Origin: Coprinellus micaceus
Lineage: Eukaryota; Basidiomycota; Agaricomycetes; Agaricales; Psathyrellaceae
Assembly (NCBI GenBank): GCA_951394405.1
Contig: OX596342.1
Span: forward strand, 1,116,001-1,180,000
DNA: 64,000 nt
Direction of reading: 5' to 3'
Shown here: positions 1 to 12,900 of the stretch, piece by piece
Layout: each line of letters opens with the position of its first letter
Position numbering within the stretch: the stretch's first letter is position 1
Notes under the pieces: generated by a model
The model's input: only the letters and a program-made list of their open reading frames with translations
What the model was told of the DNA's origin: nothing
Databases searched by the model: none
Translations under genes and position numbers: made by a program

Positions 1-40
1 TCTGGTCGTCTCTAACGTACTCTCCCCTCATCCCTCCTAG

Positions 41-1468
41 GTATTACAGCAGGCATGTTCTAGTCTTCGATCGTCACAGATCGAGTCTGACACCCATCGA
101 CTCCAGGATACCACAGACTTTGGTCGCATCGCTCCTACAAGGCTTCGAGACCACTTCAGATTTTCCTACTGTCCGGGGGCGCGAGTGCAGTGCAGGGTTC
201 ATGCTACTGGTGGGCTCGAGCACACCGTTCACACCACCGCTACACCGATACCGACCTTGACCCATACAACTCGAAACGCGGACTGCTCTGGACGCATCTC
301 GGTTGGATGATCTTTAAATCTACCCTGCGTTCAGGTTCTGCAGATGTATCAGACCTTCGGCACGACTCCCTCGTTTGCTTTCAACACCAGCACTACTTCG
401 CCCTAGCAATCATCTTTGGATATGTCCTTCCGGCAACTTTACCTGGCCTGTTATGGAACGACTGGGCCGGCGGGTTATGCTTCGCTGCCGCTCTTCGATT
501 GACGATTGCACATCACGTCAGTACGCATGCCATGCATCGTGGGCTTTCCTTCCCTCTGCTCTCTGCTTCCCCATTCACTTCCGTCACCAATTGCCTTTTT
601 TTTCATTCCCCGTCGCCTTCTTCCTACTCTCCGCCACGCTTCTAAACGCTTAAAACATTAACTGACTCAACGCCGCTTTATGAACAGAGCACATTCTGCA
701 TCAACTCGATCGCGCATTGGTTGGGGTCTTCTCCCTACGACGATGCCCTTACTCCCCGAGATCACTTCCTTTCGGCGTTGCTCACCATGGGCGAAGGTTA
801 TCATAATTTCCACCATCAGTTCCCTATGGATTACCGGAACGCTTTTCACTGGTACCAGTACGATCCGACGAAGTGGTTCATCGCGCTTTGCGATTTGATT
901 GGTTGTGCAAGCAACCTGCGCGTCTTTCCATATAACGAAGTCCAGAAGGGAATCCTGACTATGCGGCTGAAGGACTTGAAGAAGGTGCAGGATTCCATCA
1001 AATGGCCCGCAGCCCCGGCTGACCTTCCAGTCCTTTCATGGGCACAATGTAAGCTGTTTACTATACACCCAGCCCTCGATACTCACGTCGTTTGTTCACA
1101 GTTCAAGAAGAATCAATAACACGTCCACTGGTTCTGATATCAGGATTTATACACGACATATCCTTGGTCCTGGACGAACATCCGGGAGGACGATATCACT
1201 TGGCCAGCAATATCGGGAAAGACGCGACTGCGGCGTTCTTTGGCGGGGTCTACGTTCACTCCAGCGCAGCCCACAACGTGCGTCTCATCCCCTTACCCTG
1301 ATTCCCCAGAGGGTAACCTTTAGACAGCTCCTGTCGACCTTCCGAGTAGGGATTTTAGATGGCGGCATGGAGGTCGTCCCGGAGCACGCCATACCACCGT
1401 CTCAACGGTTGGTCATTACTGAAGTACCGGGCTCGCGGCAAGTAAAGCCTCAGGAAATCTACCTCTAG
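41..1468 (+). CDS. OLE1: Delta-9 acyl-CoA (stearoyl-CoA) desaturase, 5' truncated by the window edge
   Basis: Introduces the cis-9 double bond into palmitoyl- and stearoyl-CoA at the ER membrane, taking electrons through a fused cytochrome b5 domain. Exons: <41-52, 107-516, 688-1048, 1102-1277, 1328-1468; 365 residues are visible. All three histidine boxes are present: HRLWSH (112-129), HRSHH just before YTDTDLDPYN, and HNFHH after GEGY. The C-terminal cytochrome b5 domain has the haem motif HPGG and the second haem histidine in the GGVYVHSSAAHN stretch. This domain order is typical of fungal Ole1. The first exon and N-terminal membrane segments lie outside the window; bases 1-40 are the end of an intron. 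The intron 53-106 starts with GC rather than GT, which is the only way to keep the conserved ITAGYHR frame. It is followed in the same direction by the transporter gene. Confidence 0.93.
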
Positions 1469-1495
1469 ACTTGTCAAGTAAACATTGCAGGTGTA

Positions 1496-2296
1496 ATGCT
1501 GAAAACTCTACAATTCCGTTGGTGAGGTTCAGTGTGACTGGCGGTTTTCCGCCTACCGAGTTTGAGTTCCCTGGAAACGTAGCTCGCACTGTCTCTTATC
1601 TTCCGAATTCCCGGGGGCGAAAGGCCCCAGGCTTAAGGGGTATAAGAATGCGCCAGATATGGGATGTTTCAAGTTTGGGACTCGGCGTGAAGTGCCTCGG
1701 AGGCTGGCGCTAGTTGGTCGCGGAATTTGCCGAGGCGGATTTGACGTTTGGATTCCCCGGGTCTTTGGTATAGTACGAACAACTATCTTCGACTCCGAGC
1801 CTTGAGGGTAGTCTCTGGTTCGCTTCTACTTTTTCTCCTTTGCACATGGCTCCCACAAGAAGAGTCCAGCTTAGCCCCCGCGGCCTTTGGATCTGGGCTA
1901 AGGTTCTCTGAACCGAACCTCCTGCTACTGAACCTTGCAGGACCATATGGTGACTGGTGCTGGATCGATGACTGGAGACCTCAGGAATCCGCATCACATC
2001 GTCCCGAGCTCCATGTTATGCGGCGCTCAGGCGTGCATAGGTCTCTTGTGAGTACTAAGTCCAAGCATCGCTGGAATTCTGAATCTTTTCTTATTCCAAC
2101 GTCCCATATTTCCTACTTTCTTGCTTCAGAATGACCTCTTGACAGTATTGCTGGATCTGCGGCTTGGGTTCAAAACTTCAAATCACCCGTCCAGAACATC
2201 CTTGAATCCTTCTGCCTCGGGGACGGCCTCAGTTTGCGGGCGCTCAACTGGCCCTGTTCAGCGCGAGGAGCCCTCCATCACCGCACAGTGATGTGA
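1496..2296 (+). CDS. Possible small spliced gene, product not recognised
   Basis: Tentative model in the gap between the desaturase and the transporter. Exons 1496-1521, 1631-1772, 1941-2047 and 2146-2296 join in phase to 141 residues. Donors are GTGAGG, GTACGA and GTGAGT; the acceptors are all CAG. The second exon reads GYKNAPDMGCFKFGTRRE and continues without stop. The third reads MTGDLRNPHHIVPSSMLCG. Glycine-rich, mildly hydrophobic stretches suggest a small membrane-associated protein, but no family was recognised. The end of exon 2 is the weakest point, because that frame reaches a stop at 1803. Such threads can arise by chance in 900 bases, so this is a hypothesis. The stretch must also hold the transporter promoter. 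Confidence 0.25.
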
Positions 2297-2381
2297 ATGA
2301 TCTCCATGGAACAGCCTCGTAGAGCCCCCAAATGGGCGCCAGCGTCTCGATGTTGCATCAAGCCCTGGTTGGTTTCATTCT

Positions 2382-5194
2382 ATGACAATGCCCTGGTCGG
2401 CGTCAGCATCCCCAAAGAACTTCCTCAACAACAACAACAACTCTCCCAACCCCAAGACCCCCAATTCATGCGCCATTTCTGAAGCCATCAACCATGAAAT
2501 CCAGCACGTACGTTCTGCAATTGGCTCGGCCTTTGGCAAGCCCAAGACACCTACGAGTCCAGCGAAGAGTCCATTCTACCAGCCAAAGCCCGCCTCAACA
2601 ATGCACAGGCATGCAGCGATGTATGGACACCCTCTAACCCCTGGTCCAGCCCCCTCATCACCCCTTCCCCGATCCGGTGGTCCACGGACAGCTGACCCTC
2701 GTCTGTGCCAATTTCCCCCATCCCCTCGGTCGCCTATGCCATCACCAAGGCCCCCTCAGCAACAGCTTCCTAGCGGTGCAGCGAGACCGTCGACCCCGCA
2801 GGCCTACTCGATCTCTGAGCGGCGGGTCATCACTCTCGATGATCCGCCCCGGTATGAGTCCAGAAGCAGGCAGCCTCCTCGTCCGCTCAACTTGCGCGCG
2901 GGACCTCCCATCTCTGCCTCCCTTACCCCCTCAGGGTACCCCAACGAGAAGTCACCAAGCGTAAGCCCCTACTACCCTCGCCAACCCCCGCCTCGTCTCC
3001 CTCCCCGTGGTAATCATCACCAAGTCGCCCCACACACTGCCCATCCATTGGGATCGTTCCCTCGCCACGCCGATCCGTATCACCGCTCCCAACGGAGTCG
3101 CAACGACGGCAGCTTGACGGCTAAACCTGAGCCGGAGACCAAGCGGTCAGGATTCCAGTTCGAGATTGGGAGCCTCAAGTTCAATATTCCATCCCCACTC
3201 TCCGGCAAGACCGACCCCAAGTCCACTGGAACTCCACAGTCTGCGCGGCCGAGGGATACCCGCCGTTTTGGGTACTACGAGTACAAGACCCCGTTGACTT
3301 CCGAGTTCCATGATGTCAAGCTTAGCGGCGATGCCAAGTACCAAGACGGATCCAACTCTGCGGTTCTCTTCGACGATAGAGGGTACCCCATGACCCCCAA
3401 ATCGGCGCGCCCTCCTAGGGAGGTCGTCTTCCCCGTTCCCGAGTATGGTGCTGGTGGTGACCTTGAGAAGGGAACCGGCGAGAAACAGCCCAAACCAGGA
3501 TTTATGTCTGTGAAAGCGTAAGTATCGCCACGACCCACCTTCGGGATAGTGCTCATGCATCTTTTAGGTGGCGAATGCAGATCAAGTCCCTGCGCGAACG
3601 TTTTCAGCGTCCCAAAGTCCAAACTGACCGCATCCCCTCCTTTGATGGGGAAGCAGAGGGCCAGACTCTCGAGCAAATCGAAAAGAACATCCGCAAGACC
3701 ACTGTCATGTCCTGGACGACTCTCGCTGGAGCCTGGCTCATGCAGTTCACCACGTTTGGGTATATTTGGACGTGGAATGTGTTCCAAGACTACTACATGA
3801 ACGAACATGGAAAGGTGCACACGGTCAACAAGCTCGCGTGGATCGGAAGCACCCAGCTCTTCTTATGCTTTGCGTTTGGGATCGTGAGCGGAAAGCTTTT
3901 GGATGCGGGGCATTTCTACGTCGCGACGTACCTTGGGAGTTTGGTCTTTGGAATGGGTTTGTTCGTGCTGAGCTTCTTGGACCCGTCGAAGTTCGCTCCT
4001 GTAAGTTCGCACCGGACCTCCTCTCTATCCCAGCAACTGACGCGATGACTCTTCAGCTCTTCCTCGTCCAAGGCCTCGTCATGGGCTGCGGCTTGGGCCT
4101 TGTCTTCCTCCCCAGCGCCACCATCTGCATGTTCCACTTCAAAGAGCGCAAAGCCCTCATAACCGGCATTGCGATGAGCGGCTCGTGCTTTGGTGCCATG
4201 ATTTACCCCATCAGTGCGTTCTCGCATTTACCTGCTAACATGAAACCGACCTTACCTATCTTTCAATAGTGCTCGACCAACTCCTCTCCAAACCCCAAGG
4301 CTTCCAAGCGGCCGTGCGTAGCTCCTCGTACATGGTCATCGCCCTCCTCGTCATTGCCAACTGCCTCATCGCCAAGCCACCCAAGATCTGGGCACCAAAG
4401 TTCCCCCCAGTCAACCTAGTTCTCTACCTGAGGGAGAGACATTATTACCTGGCATGTATTGGGTGCGTCGTCCACTTCTACTTCATTTGACCCTGTTTTC
4501 TTATTGATGGTATGGACCCTCATCATAGCATTTTCTTCGGGACCCTGGCGCTCTGGTTCCCTCAGAACTACATCGAGGAGTACGGCGTGAAGCACAGCGT
4601 TGACCCTAATGTCTGCTTCTACTCTGTCGCCATCATTGGGGTCACAGGCTTCCTGGGCCGTATCGCAATGGGCATCGCTGCTGAACGTCTTGGAGCCTGG
4701 AACCTCCTCATCCCCGTCACCGTAGGCTCGTTCGTCATGACTTGTGCGATGACTGGAATGTACGTGCTTCCCCGGCCTGGAATTCCGGTACCTTCTAACA
4801 ATTGCACCTAGGATAACCGTCGGTTCTGTCGTTGCCGTATCACTCTTCTACGGCTTCTTCTCCGGCGCCTGGCTCTCCCTCCTCGTTACTGCTCTAGGGT
4901 CGCTCGCATTGCGCCCCGGAGAGATTGGCCACCGCGTCGGGCTAGCGATGACTGTCGGAAGTCTGGGTGCGCTCCTCAGCGTTCCTACGCATACAGGCCT
5001 GGTTGGAACGGAGTTCGTGTTCCCTAGGGCGATTGGGTTGATGGTGGTAAGTCTTGCTAGCACTCCGCCGGTTGTCTCTGGGCTTTGGCGTACTAACGGT
5101 TTTTGTTGCACAGTTCATTATGATCGTCGTCATCGCGCTGTTCGTGTACATCCGCATGCTCATTGCGCAGAAGCGCCGCTTCCAGTATGTGTAG
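2382..5194 (+). CDS. MFS transporter, monocarboxylate-transporter-like, with long proline-rich N-terminal region
   Basis: Predicted plasma-membrane or organellar transporter of the major facilitator superfamily. The closest recognisable group is the fungal monocarboxylate-porter-like proteins; the substrate cannot be told. Exons 2382-3517, 3568-4000, 4057-4213, 4270-4462, 4529-4759, 4812-5046, 5114-5194 give 821 residues. Membrane segments run from about residue 425 (SWTTLAGAWLMQFTTFGYIW) to the C-terminus, about 12 in all. The fifth exon holds WFPQNYIEEYG and FLGRIAMGIAAERLGAWN, typical of the second half of these porters. The first ~380 residues are disordered, rich in Pro, Ser and Arg, and start after an Asn run; the usual family is about 450-500 residues long. 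The DG(G/S)(W/Y)GW signature before helix 1 is not seen. The start at 2382 is the first ATG of the open frame; an internal start near 3575 is possible. Confidence 0.85.
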
Positions 5195-5565
5195 TGGGAG
5201 ATATTTATTAAATAATACGTGATCGCAGGTCGAACACATCAGGACGATTGTATCATACTGGATAATTATTTGTTTGTTGGAGAATTAAACGTTCAGTGTC
5301 AATGCATCATTCACCGTCGATTTTGGATTGCTCGTGTGAGACACAGCTCAGATTCATCGTCGTGCTCGAGCGAAGTGGAAGAAGGTACGGGGTGGCTAAC
5401 CGAGCGTAATCAAGATCCAACTACAAATATAAGTACGTCAAGTCCAAAAATGCAATGCGGTATCTATCGTGTCACCCCAGACCCGTTTCGTTCGTACATA
5501 AATGCCAATACATGATATACACCTGTCCATGCTCATCTCGATTGCGCCCTCGCCCAAGCCAGCGT
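5195..5565. other. Convergent 3' intergenic region
   Basis: Space between the transporter stop and the stop of the CAP10-family gene on the other strand. It contains an AT-rich stretch just after the transporter stop (around 5200-5222, with TTTATTAAATAATA), a plausible cleavage and polyadenylation zone. No gene seen. Confidence 0.6.
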
Positions 5566-8469
5566 CTATTCGTTTTTAGTCGCCCCATCCCTCTGACGGT
5601 ACTTCCAGTCCCACTGGGTGTCTCCTGTCTCGCTTTGGGCGTACTCATCCTCCTCCCTATACACATAATCCTGCTTCCCAACCATCACCTTCACCTTCCC
5701 ATTCCTCTCTGGCTTAGCTCCTCTCGCAACCGCATCTACAGCCACCTCCGCGTCCATTTCGACTTCTCCAATCACCACATCCCTATCCTCGCTCATGACC
5801 CTCGCATATTCAAGGAACAAGCGGAAGGTGTACGCCGTCATGTCCGCCATTCGCCAGTAATCCAAACTCCATTGGCGACCTTGTACAGCGATCTTTTCTG
5901 CGAGGTCGGGGTGAGCGTTGTTCGCTGAAGGGTCCCCGCGGAAGAAGTAGAGAGCGTCGAGAAGGTCGGAAAGGTCGTTTTGGATGGGGACGTAGTGCAC
6001 CCATGGGGCTACGCGATCGGTGTACCACTCAGGGTAGACAGTGGATTTAAAGATAAGGGAGTTGGAGGTGATGAGTCGTTTGAATCGGGATGACCAACCG
6101 TTCCCGTCAACCTAACGAATCAAAGCAGTCAGCCGGTACACTTTGGGCACGGAGGTACACATTTTACGCACGTCCATAACGTATTTGTACCGCCCTTGGG
6201 TCTTTCCATCGTGGAACTTCCTAAACTCATACACTTCCCGCAACTTGTCGCACATCCGCCCTTCACAGTTGATCGGGTCGCCCGCGAATGCGATGTCCGC
6301 CATACCAGGACCCCAAACAACTTTAGGAACATCTTGGCTCTGCTCCCCGACAGCCCAAAGATCGTTTGGGGTGCTCCTCAAGACGCGACTCTTCGAGGGC
6401 CCGCTCTTAGGGTACTCATCGACCGCACGGGGTTGAACAAAGCCAGTAGAAGCACCCGTGGCGTCCTGTTCATCATCGTTGTTGGGTCGCATCTCCACGG
6501 GAATACCCGACTCAACCTCTTCGGTGCGACCTCCCGCCCGGTTCCTGTAACGAAAGCCTGTGCGAGGGACAACGTCCTCCTTCATCTTGTTTGCCCAATC
6601 CACTAACCGGCCTCTCTGGCTGAGCCACCATAGCTTCCCGTTGGGCTGGTCGGCATTCTCAAGGGGCCTCCCAAGCCGCATCTCATCGCTCCACTCAACC
6701 TGGTCCCCCCCTCCATGCCACATACCCGTATTCCGACCTCTCCAATGCAGCCTCGAGTCTTCCTTCTCGTGGAACGGTGGATCGTCTGAGCGCGGGAAGA
6801 TCTCTGCCACCCAGTTGAAGGGAAGCGCTACCATGATGTCGTCGTGCAGTGGTGTGGGGCTGTATCCGAATTGCGGGATGAGCTCGCGGTGGGGGACGGG
6901 GCCGGTGCCATGGGAGAGGAATTGCCCGTGTGAAAGAAGGTGTGAAGGGTGTAAGCAGGGATCCGTGGACAAGCGGTGATCGTAGATGAAGGTCTTTGGA
7001 GGTGGGGAGGTCGATTGGGAGTGGGCATAGGGGGATTTGTGTTTGAGTGCAAAGATCTCCGAGAGTGGTGGGTGGTAGGGTGTGTACGGGATTGGGTCCA
7101 CCCATGCTGGGGAGAAAGGGCTGCAAGACGACCTCCAGCCATGGAGTTTGTGCTCCCGCTCTATCGCCGTATTGATATCTGGAAAGTGACCGTTAATGTC
7201 CCGAGTACGTCGAAAGGGCCACGGTGCAACTCACATCGACCGTCCTTCGCCGCCTCTAACGCTTCTTCTCTCAATTCCCAGTTGGTATGAAGGTTGGGGT
7301 TGTCGTGTGGGCTGAATACAGCTCTGAAAGGAGGAAGGTGACCCTCCACTTCCTCGAGAACCTCCATCACGAGTGTAGCGCCTTTCACGAGTTCTTGTCT
7401 GACGCGCTCATCATCGGGCAAGGTATAGTTGAGGACACCCAGAATATCCGCTTCTACATCCTTGCCCACAGTAAATGAGTCGACATGGGCCTCCCAATCG
7501 CGCTGTGTTCGCCGTAGGTCCGGGGGGCTAACTCCCCAGAATGGCGATAGGTCGCGGTGGATTTGGTTGTATTCATCCGGGAGTTGGACCGAATGGCTTT
7601 GCACGTAGGTCCACCAGACATCAAACCCTCTGGGAGGTAGCCGCCCGTATCGCTTCTGATACTCGATGTAAGCCTGTTTGAGGGTCTTGCTCGCTTTCCG
7701 TTGCTTCTCGTTCCATTGCTGTTCCGCTCTCTTGATTAGTTCGAAGATAGGATGAGAGCCTGTGGGATCAACTTCGAGAAGGCCATCGTCGCGGTAGAAG
7801 TGGGATGAAGATGACGCATGGGAGCCCGCTGCTGTAGGTGAGGACACTCGCTCTTGCGGCGGTGGGTGCAGCAGCTGAGATGAGGAGGCAGGGGAGATGA
7901 CGGGGAAGCCAAAGACGTCTTTGGCGATGATGGTCCCAGTAGGATTCTGCGCTGCAACTGTCACAGTCTGGGTGGATAGCAGAACCGAGGTTTTGGTGAC
8001 GGTCAGAATGCGGTCGTCGAACTTGAAGGCAGGTTTGTGGTCGCTAGTCACGCTGTCGTGCCTGTTTGGTGAAGACGCCACTCATTTGAGCACCAGACTT
8101 GTCAATGACCATGACGCTTGTCACTTACCCGCTTGTGTCCCATTTGTCTCCTCTTCCACCATCCGATGCTCGACCTCTCGGCTTTGGCCCAGATAACCAC
8201 TCCTGGAGAAGTCCAACGAACCAGATGGCGACCCCTAAGAGGATGACGAGGATGACCGGGCGCCTAATGTACCGCGACAGCATGAAGAAGAGGCGGTTTC
8301 GGCGTCGAGAGAGCTGTTTGGGCGAGTAGGGTGGCGAGTCATTGTAGTTGCTGTCTCGGTGATTGTGGAGAATGTGCGGTGGTGGAGAACGTTGAGATGG
8401 GAGAGCAGGACGCCGTCGGCCAAACATGGCGCTAAGCAGAGAAGATACGGTCATTGCGGCTTTTTGCAA
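5566..8469 (-). CDS. CAP10/DUF821-family glycosyltransferase (GT90), type II membrane protein
   Basis: Predicted Golgi glycosyltransferase of the CAP10 family. Fungal members include the Cryptococcus capsule protein Cap10 and xylosyltransferase Cxt1; donor and acceptor here are unknown. Transcribed order of exons: 8469-8129, 8061-7235, 7178-6172, 6111-5566, total 906 residues. A short basic cytoplasmic tail is followed by one membrane segment at residues 71-88 (PVILVILLGVAIWFVGLL), so the large domain lies in the lumen. The family region starts near residue 250 (YGRLPPRGFDVWW). Its hallmark C-terminal part is split exactly by the last intron, giving YKYVMDVDGNGWSSRF and then LITSNSLIFKS and HYVPIQNDLSDL. 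All three introns are 56-67 bases. The start is the first ATG of the open frame; a second ATG five codons on is equally possible. It converges on the transporter. Confidence 0.9.
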
Positions 8470-9949
8470 GGACGACCTGGTCCTCGCAACGCACCTCAGC
8501 GCACTCCTAGGTGGAGGTTCTGGGTAGAAGAAAAGACGTCAGCCGCCGCCCCGATTGGATAGCTTCCTTGCATACCAGAACGTGCTGCTTGATACCGGTC
8601 GATCAAGGAACGCCTCCCGACAGCCGCAACTAGTACTGCTGACGGTGAGTTTGGAATGGCAGAACACAATGGTTACTTCCCAAGACGAAGCGCCGCGGAG
8701 TCGTCGTCGAAGAGAGGATACTGCCAACAGCCCACTAGAGTCGAAGAAGAGCCTAGAAGAGCGCCCATAGCTAACCCTGGCCGCCCTGTACGCCAACCCA
8801 TAATATCGTGGTGATCGGTTATGGAATTCTGTGTCCATTCTGGGCGTTCCCAACACGCGGTAACGCCGCCTCAACTCCGTTTCGACTCCATTTCCCGTGC
8901 CTGCAAATCCTTTAGCGGGAGAAATGTTTCACTAGCTTCAAGAACCTGAATGGGCAGCTCCCCTCCTATCGATATTCTCTTCTAACGGCCCAGAAGGGAA
9001 CCCAACAACAGTGTTGAGGGTTATACGGACCCTCGTCCGAGAATTCGGTCGTTTTCTCCCTCTTGGCAGGGCATCGTGGCAAGGTCGGCGCTCAAAATTT
9101 GCTCCCTCCCGATGGACCGCGCTCAGTCTGACGTGGTGAATGGACGGTGTCTTACATCAAAGGGTGGTTCATAATCACAATTAGCGCTTCCGTTCGAGCC
9201 AACAAAGGAGGAGGTTGTCTAGTCGCTTCAGTAACGCCCACCGTCCCAACACCGTCAGAAGGCAATTCTCTGCTCCACGACCCGTGCGCGGTATCAATTC
9301 GTCCACAAAGGGACCTAGACCACGGGCGCTAATCTCGCGTCGATCGCCCTCATAGGTGATCGGAACTTCGCCTATGTTCCGGCACCATCATGATGAGCAG
9401 CCCGCAAGCCCGCTTTGAGCTCGGGATTACCTTGGATGGATTGAAGTTGGTTGACGTCTGTCACTCAGCATCGGGCACAGTTCTCGCTCGTAGTTGGGGA
9501 GTTAGGCGCCCACTGTTTGTCTGCGGATGGTCCTACGAAAGTCCAACGATGCTAACAGGATATCACCGGGTCGGGCTAATAAGAGAATGCGTAGTAGTCC
9601 CACGAAGAGCCCCATAGACCGAACGAAGAGGGTAATTAAACAGGGCGGAAAGTCGGACTAAGGAACCCAACGGCTCAGATCCCTCATGAAAAGCCTTCGT
9701 AGGTGCATGACCTCGAGAGGGCGCCTTCGGTACGCCGACTCAAATGCGACCTTGCTCCTTATTACTTCCAAACTTTCACACCCCAATAACGTCAAAGTCG
9801 ACGAAATAGATGGTCACTCCATTGTGAAATGGGAATGTTATGATAATGCCATGTAATGCTATAATACAACTTGAAATCATGAATACAGATGCGATACCGA
9901 AAACGAAATATCCAAGAAACCCCATGCTCCGACATGAGCCTCACAGGCC
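8470..9949. other. Intergenic region, no gene recognised
   Basis: About 1.5 kb between the start of the CAP10-family gene and the stop of DNA2, both on the minus strand. It should hold the CAP10-gene promoter and the DNA2 3' end. One open stretch on the plus strand (8529-8643) runs from a TAG acceptor-like site to a GTGAGT, but no partner exon was found. No repeat or transposon signature was noticed. Confidence 0.5.
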
Positions 9950-12900
9950 TCACAGTTCACCCGATACCAAATCCTGCAGAATAGGCCGCGTTTTCAACAG
10001 GCCCGCCGCCTTCCTCACATCCTTCTCTCGCTCCGTCTCCTTCACCCTTGCCTTTCCCTTCGTACTTGACGAGGATAAAGACGCCACCCTGTTCCTCGGT
10101 TCCTCCTTCTCCTTGCCCTTCTTCGACGACGGTGGCGGCAGCTTCGTTGATTCAGAAGTTTTCTTAGCCTTCTTCGCTGGCGGGGCATCTTCCTCGTCCT
10201 CCTTCAACGCGACTGCCTTGCCAATCGAGAACCACTTATCCAAGGTACCCGCCCCTCCTTTACCTTTCGTGTTCTCCTTTTCCTTGGAGTCGGTCGCGGA
10301 GGTGGGATGAGACCGTTTCAAGGAGCCACTCGAAACCGATCGGGCCTTGACGTTCGAGGTCTTGGAAGTGCTCGCACCGTTGGAAAACGATGACGGAGCG
10401 GTCTTGGACGAACTCGCAGCCTTAGACAAGCTCTCCTTTCCCTTCCCCATCTCCTTGCTGAACCACCCGCCCTTCGGCTTTGTGTTGGTGACCGAGGTGA
10501 GCTTCTCATCGACGATCATAAAGTCGTCGTCATCATCGATATCGATGACAAGCGAACGGGCAGGCCTGCTGGTGGCCTTCTTGGGTTTGCGCTCCACGAT
10601 GGACTCGCTAATGATCTCCACATCGCTGCTGTCGTCCACTCTTCGTTTCTTCACTGGTGTCGTCGCTCGCTTCTCCTTTGCAGGTTCTAACTCCTCCACA
10701 GGTCCTCGCTCCACCAGGGTCGCCTCCATCTCCTCCGTTGGCTCCTCCTCCTGAACCATGGTCATTTCCATCTCCTCCTCTACAGGTTCCTTCTCGACGA
10801 CGGTGTCCTCTTTCTCGAAGAAAGTCCCCTGAAAGTCTTCCTCGATATCAGAGCACTCTTCCTCGACATCACCCCTCGCCAATTCGTCTTTATGGACTAG
10901 GTGAGCGTTCGTAGGCAACTCGTACACCCACCCCCGCGCCTCCATAAGGTCAAAGAACTGCGCCAAAAGAGGGTCTGCTTTCAACGTCCTCCTCGACCCA
11001 AAGATGATAAGCTTGCTCCTCGCACGGGTGAACGACACGTTCATCCTTCTCCAATCTTTCACGAGTTCCCCAACCTAAGAAACAAATCCACATCAGCACC
11101 ATGGACGTCTTAGTCGAGACAAAACTGAGTTGAACACCGAACATACCCTGCCCTCGTCATTACTCCTAACCATCGAGACAATGACACACTCCTTATCCCT
11201 CCCTTGACTCTTATCCGCCGTCAATACCTCCACCTGCTCTTCCCCGTCCTCACTATCTTCCCCCGTCCTCTTATCCTCCACCCCAAGCAAACTCTTAAGG
11301 AGCTTGACCTGCTGCCTATACAGACTAATCACACCCACGTCCTTCTTCCTTACGCCCCACCTGCCCACGAGCGCTTGGACAAGCTGCACAACGAGGTCAG
11401 CCTCGACCTCGTTCTGCACCAGGTCGCCTACGCGTGAATCGTGGGCGGTGCCAGGACCGAGCGTATCGGTGTCGACGAACACCGCAGTGGTATCGGGGGA
11501 CGTGAGGCGCGATAGCCAGCACCGGTCCTTGTCCTGGACCCCAGCGCACAGCGTCGCTTTCGCACCTCTCTTCCTCCCCATTAACCTATGAGAGACGTCC
11601 AACCAAGTCTTCCCGCCACCCACGATCGCATTGGGAAGAACCAGCTTCCTCCTTGCGACCTCCTCCGAGCCACACTTGAGCCTGTCACTATAGATGAGCT
11701 TGTTCGAGAGCGTCATAATGTCCTCGTTCATCCGATACTGTTCTCGCAAATCAATGACACTATCGGGGTGAGCGTCCGAGAGCCGGCGGAAGAGCGACAC
11801 GTCGAGGCCACCACGACGGGCCTGGTGATTCTTGACCAGCGGCGGGAGTTGGAAATGATCCCCGACAAGGATAAACTTGTCCGCGAAGCGGAGGGGCCCA
11901 AGACAAGTTGGCAGGGTGATCTGCGAGGCTTCGTCGACGATGCAGTAGTCGAATCGGCGGCGGTTGAACAAGGGACTAAGGCGTACCAATCAACATTAGA
12001 AATCGGGATCAACAGAAAAGACTGGAAGAAAGAAACTCACTGGTCCACAGAAAGACACGTCGAAGCCACAACGGGCGGACCCATCCACTGCTGCTCCAGC
12101 TGCTCAACCGTCTCTGCCTTCCTCCTCGCCCCAATCGTATACTTCCTCACATCCGGATGAATCTTCTCGATATTGCCCAACCTCAGCACTCCGAAGCCCA
12201 AGCCCCTCCCACCGTCACCGTCACCGTCATCCAACTTGCGCAAGATGGTGTCGACAGCGGAATGAGTGTAGCTCGTAAGGAGCACCGTCTTTCCCTGGGC
12301 AACGAGGATCCTGATGAGGGCGGCGATGACCGTGGTCTTGCCCGTCCCAGGCATGCCAAGGACCAATGCGTAGTCTTCCGCCGAAAGGACCTTGCAGACC
12401 GCACCCTTCTGCGATTCGTTCAGGTGATCCACATACACCTTCGTCTCGCGGTCGCTGACCAGGTCTTCTAGTGAGAGCGAAGGAGCGAAGACGGGTTTCC
12501 GCAGGTCAACGACCAATTCTAACCGCTTCTTGTCCCCGTTCACATAGAACAGCTGAGCAATGTTGTTCCTCATCCTCCCCATACCACCGAAGAGCTCGTC
12601 CTTGTCGATACGGAAGACCACTTCTTCCTCATCGTCGCCGTGGGCCAGGGAGGGTGCAGCTTGGGTTCGTCCCTTGCGCATTCGGGCCCGGATCTGCTCC
12701 AAGTCCACGCGATGGTCGACCCCGAGGTGCACTTCGTCTGCACTCAGATGGGTGATATAGCCTTGGGCGAATGCTAGTAGATGAGGCTCGACAGAGAGTG
12801 TTACCGGATCGCCAAGATTAAGATGTCCGTTGAGCAAATTCTTCTTGTCCGCTTGGGAATACGTGGGAGTTGGTGACTGGGTAGACCCAACCCAACTCTT

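Noticed and set aside
8529..8643. Open plus-strand segment from a TAG acceptor to a GTGAGT donor
   Set aside because: A 38-codon open stretch is expected often by chance; no neighbouring exon or homology was found.
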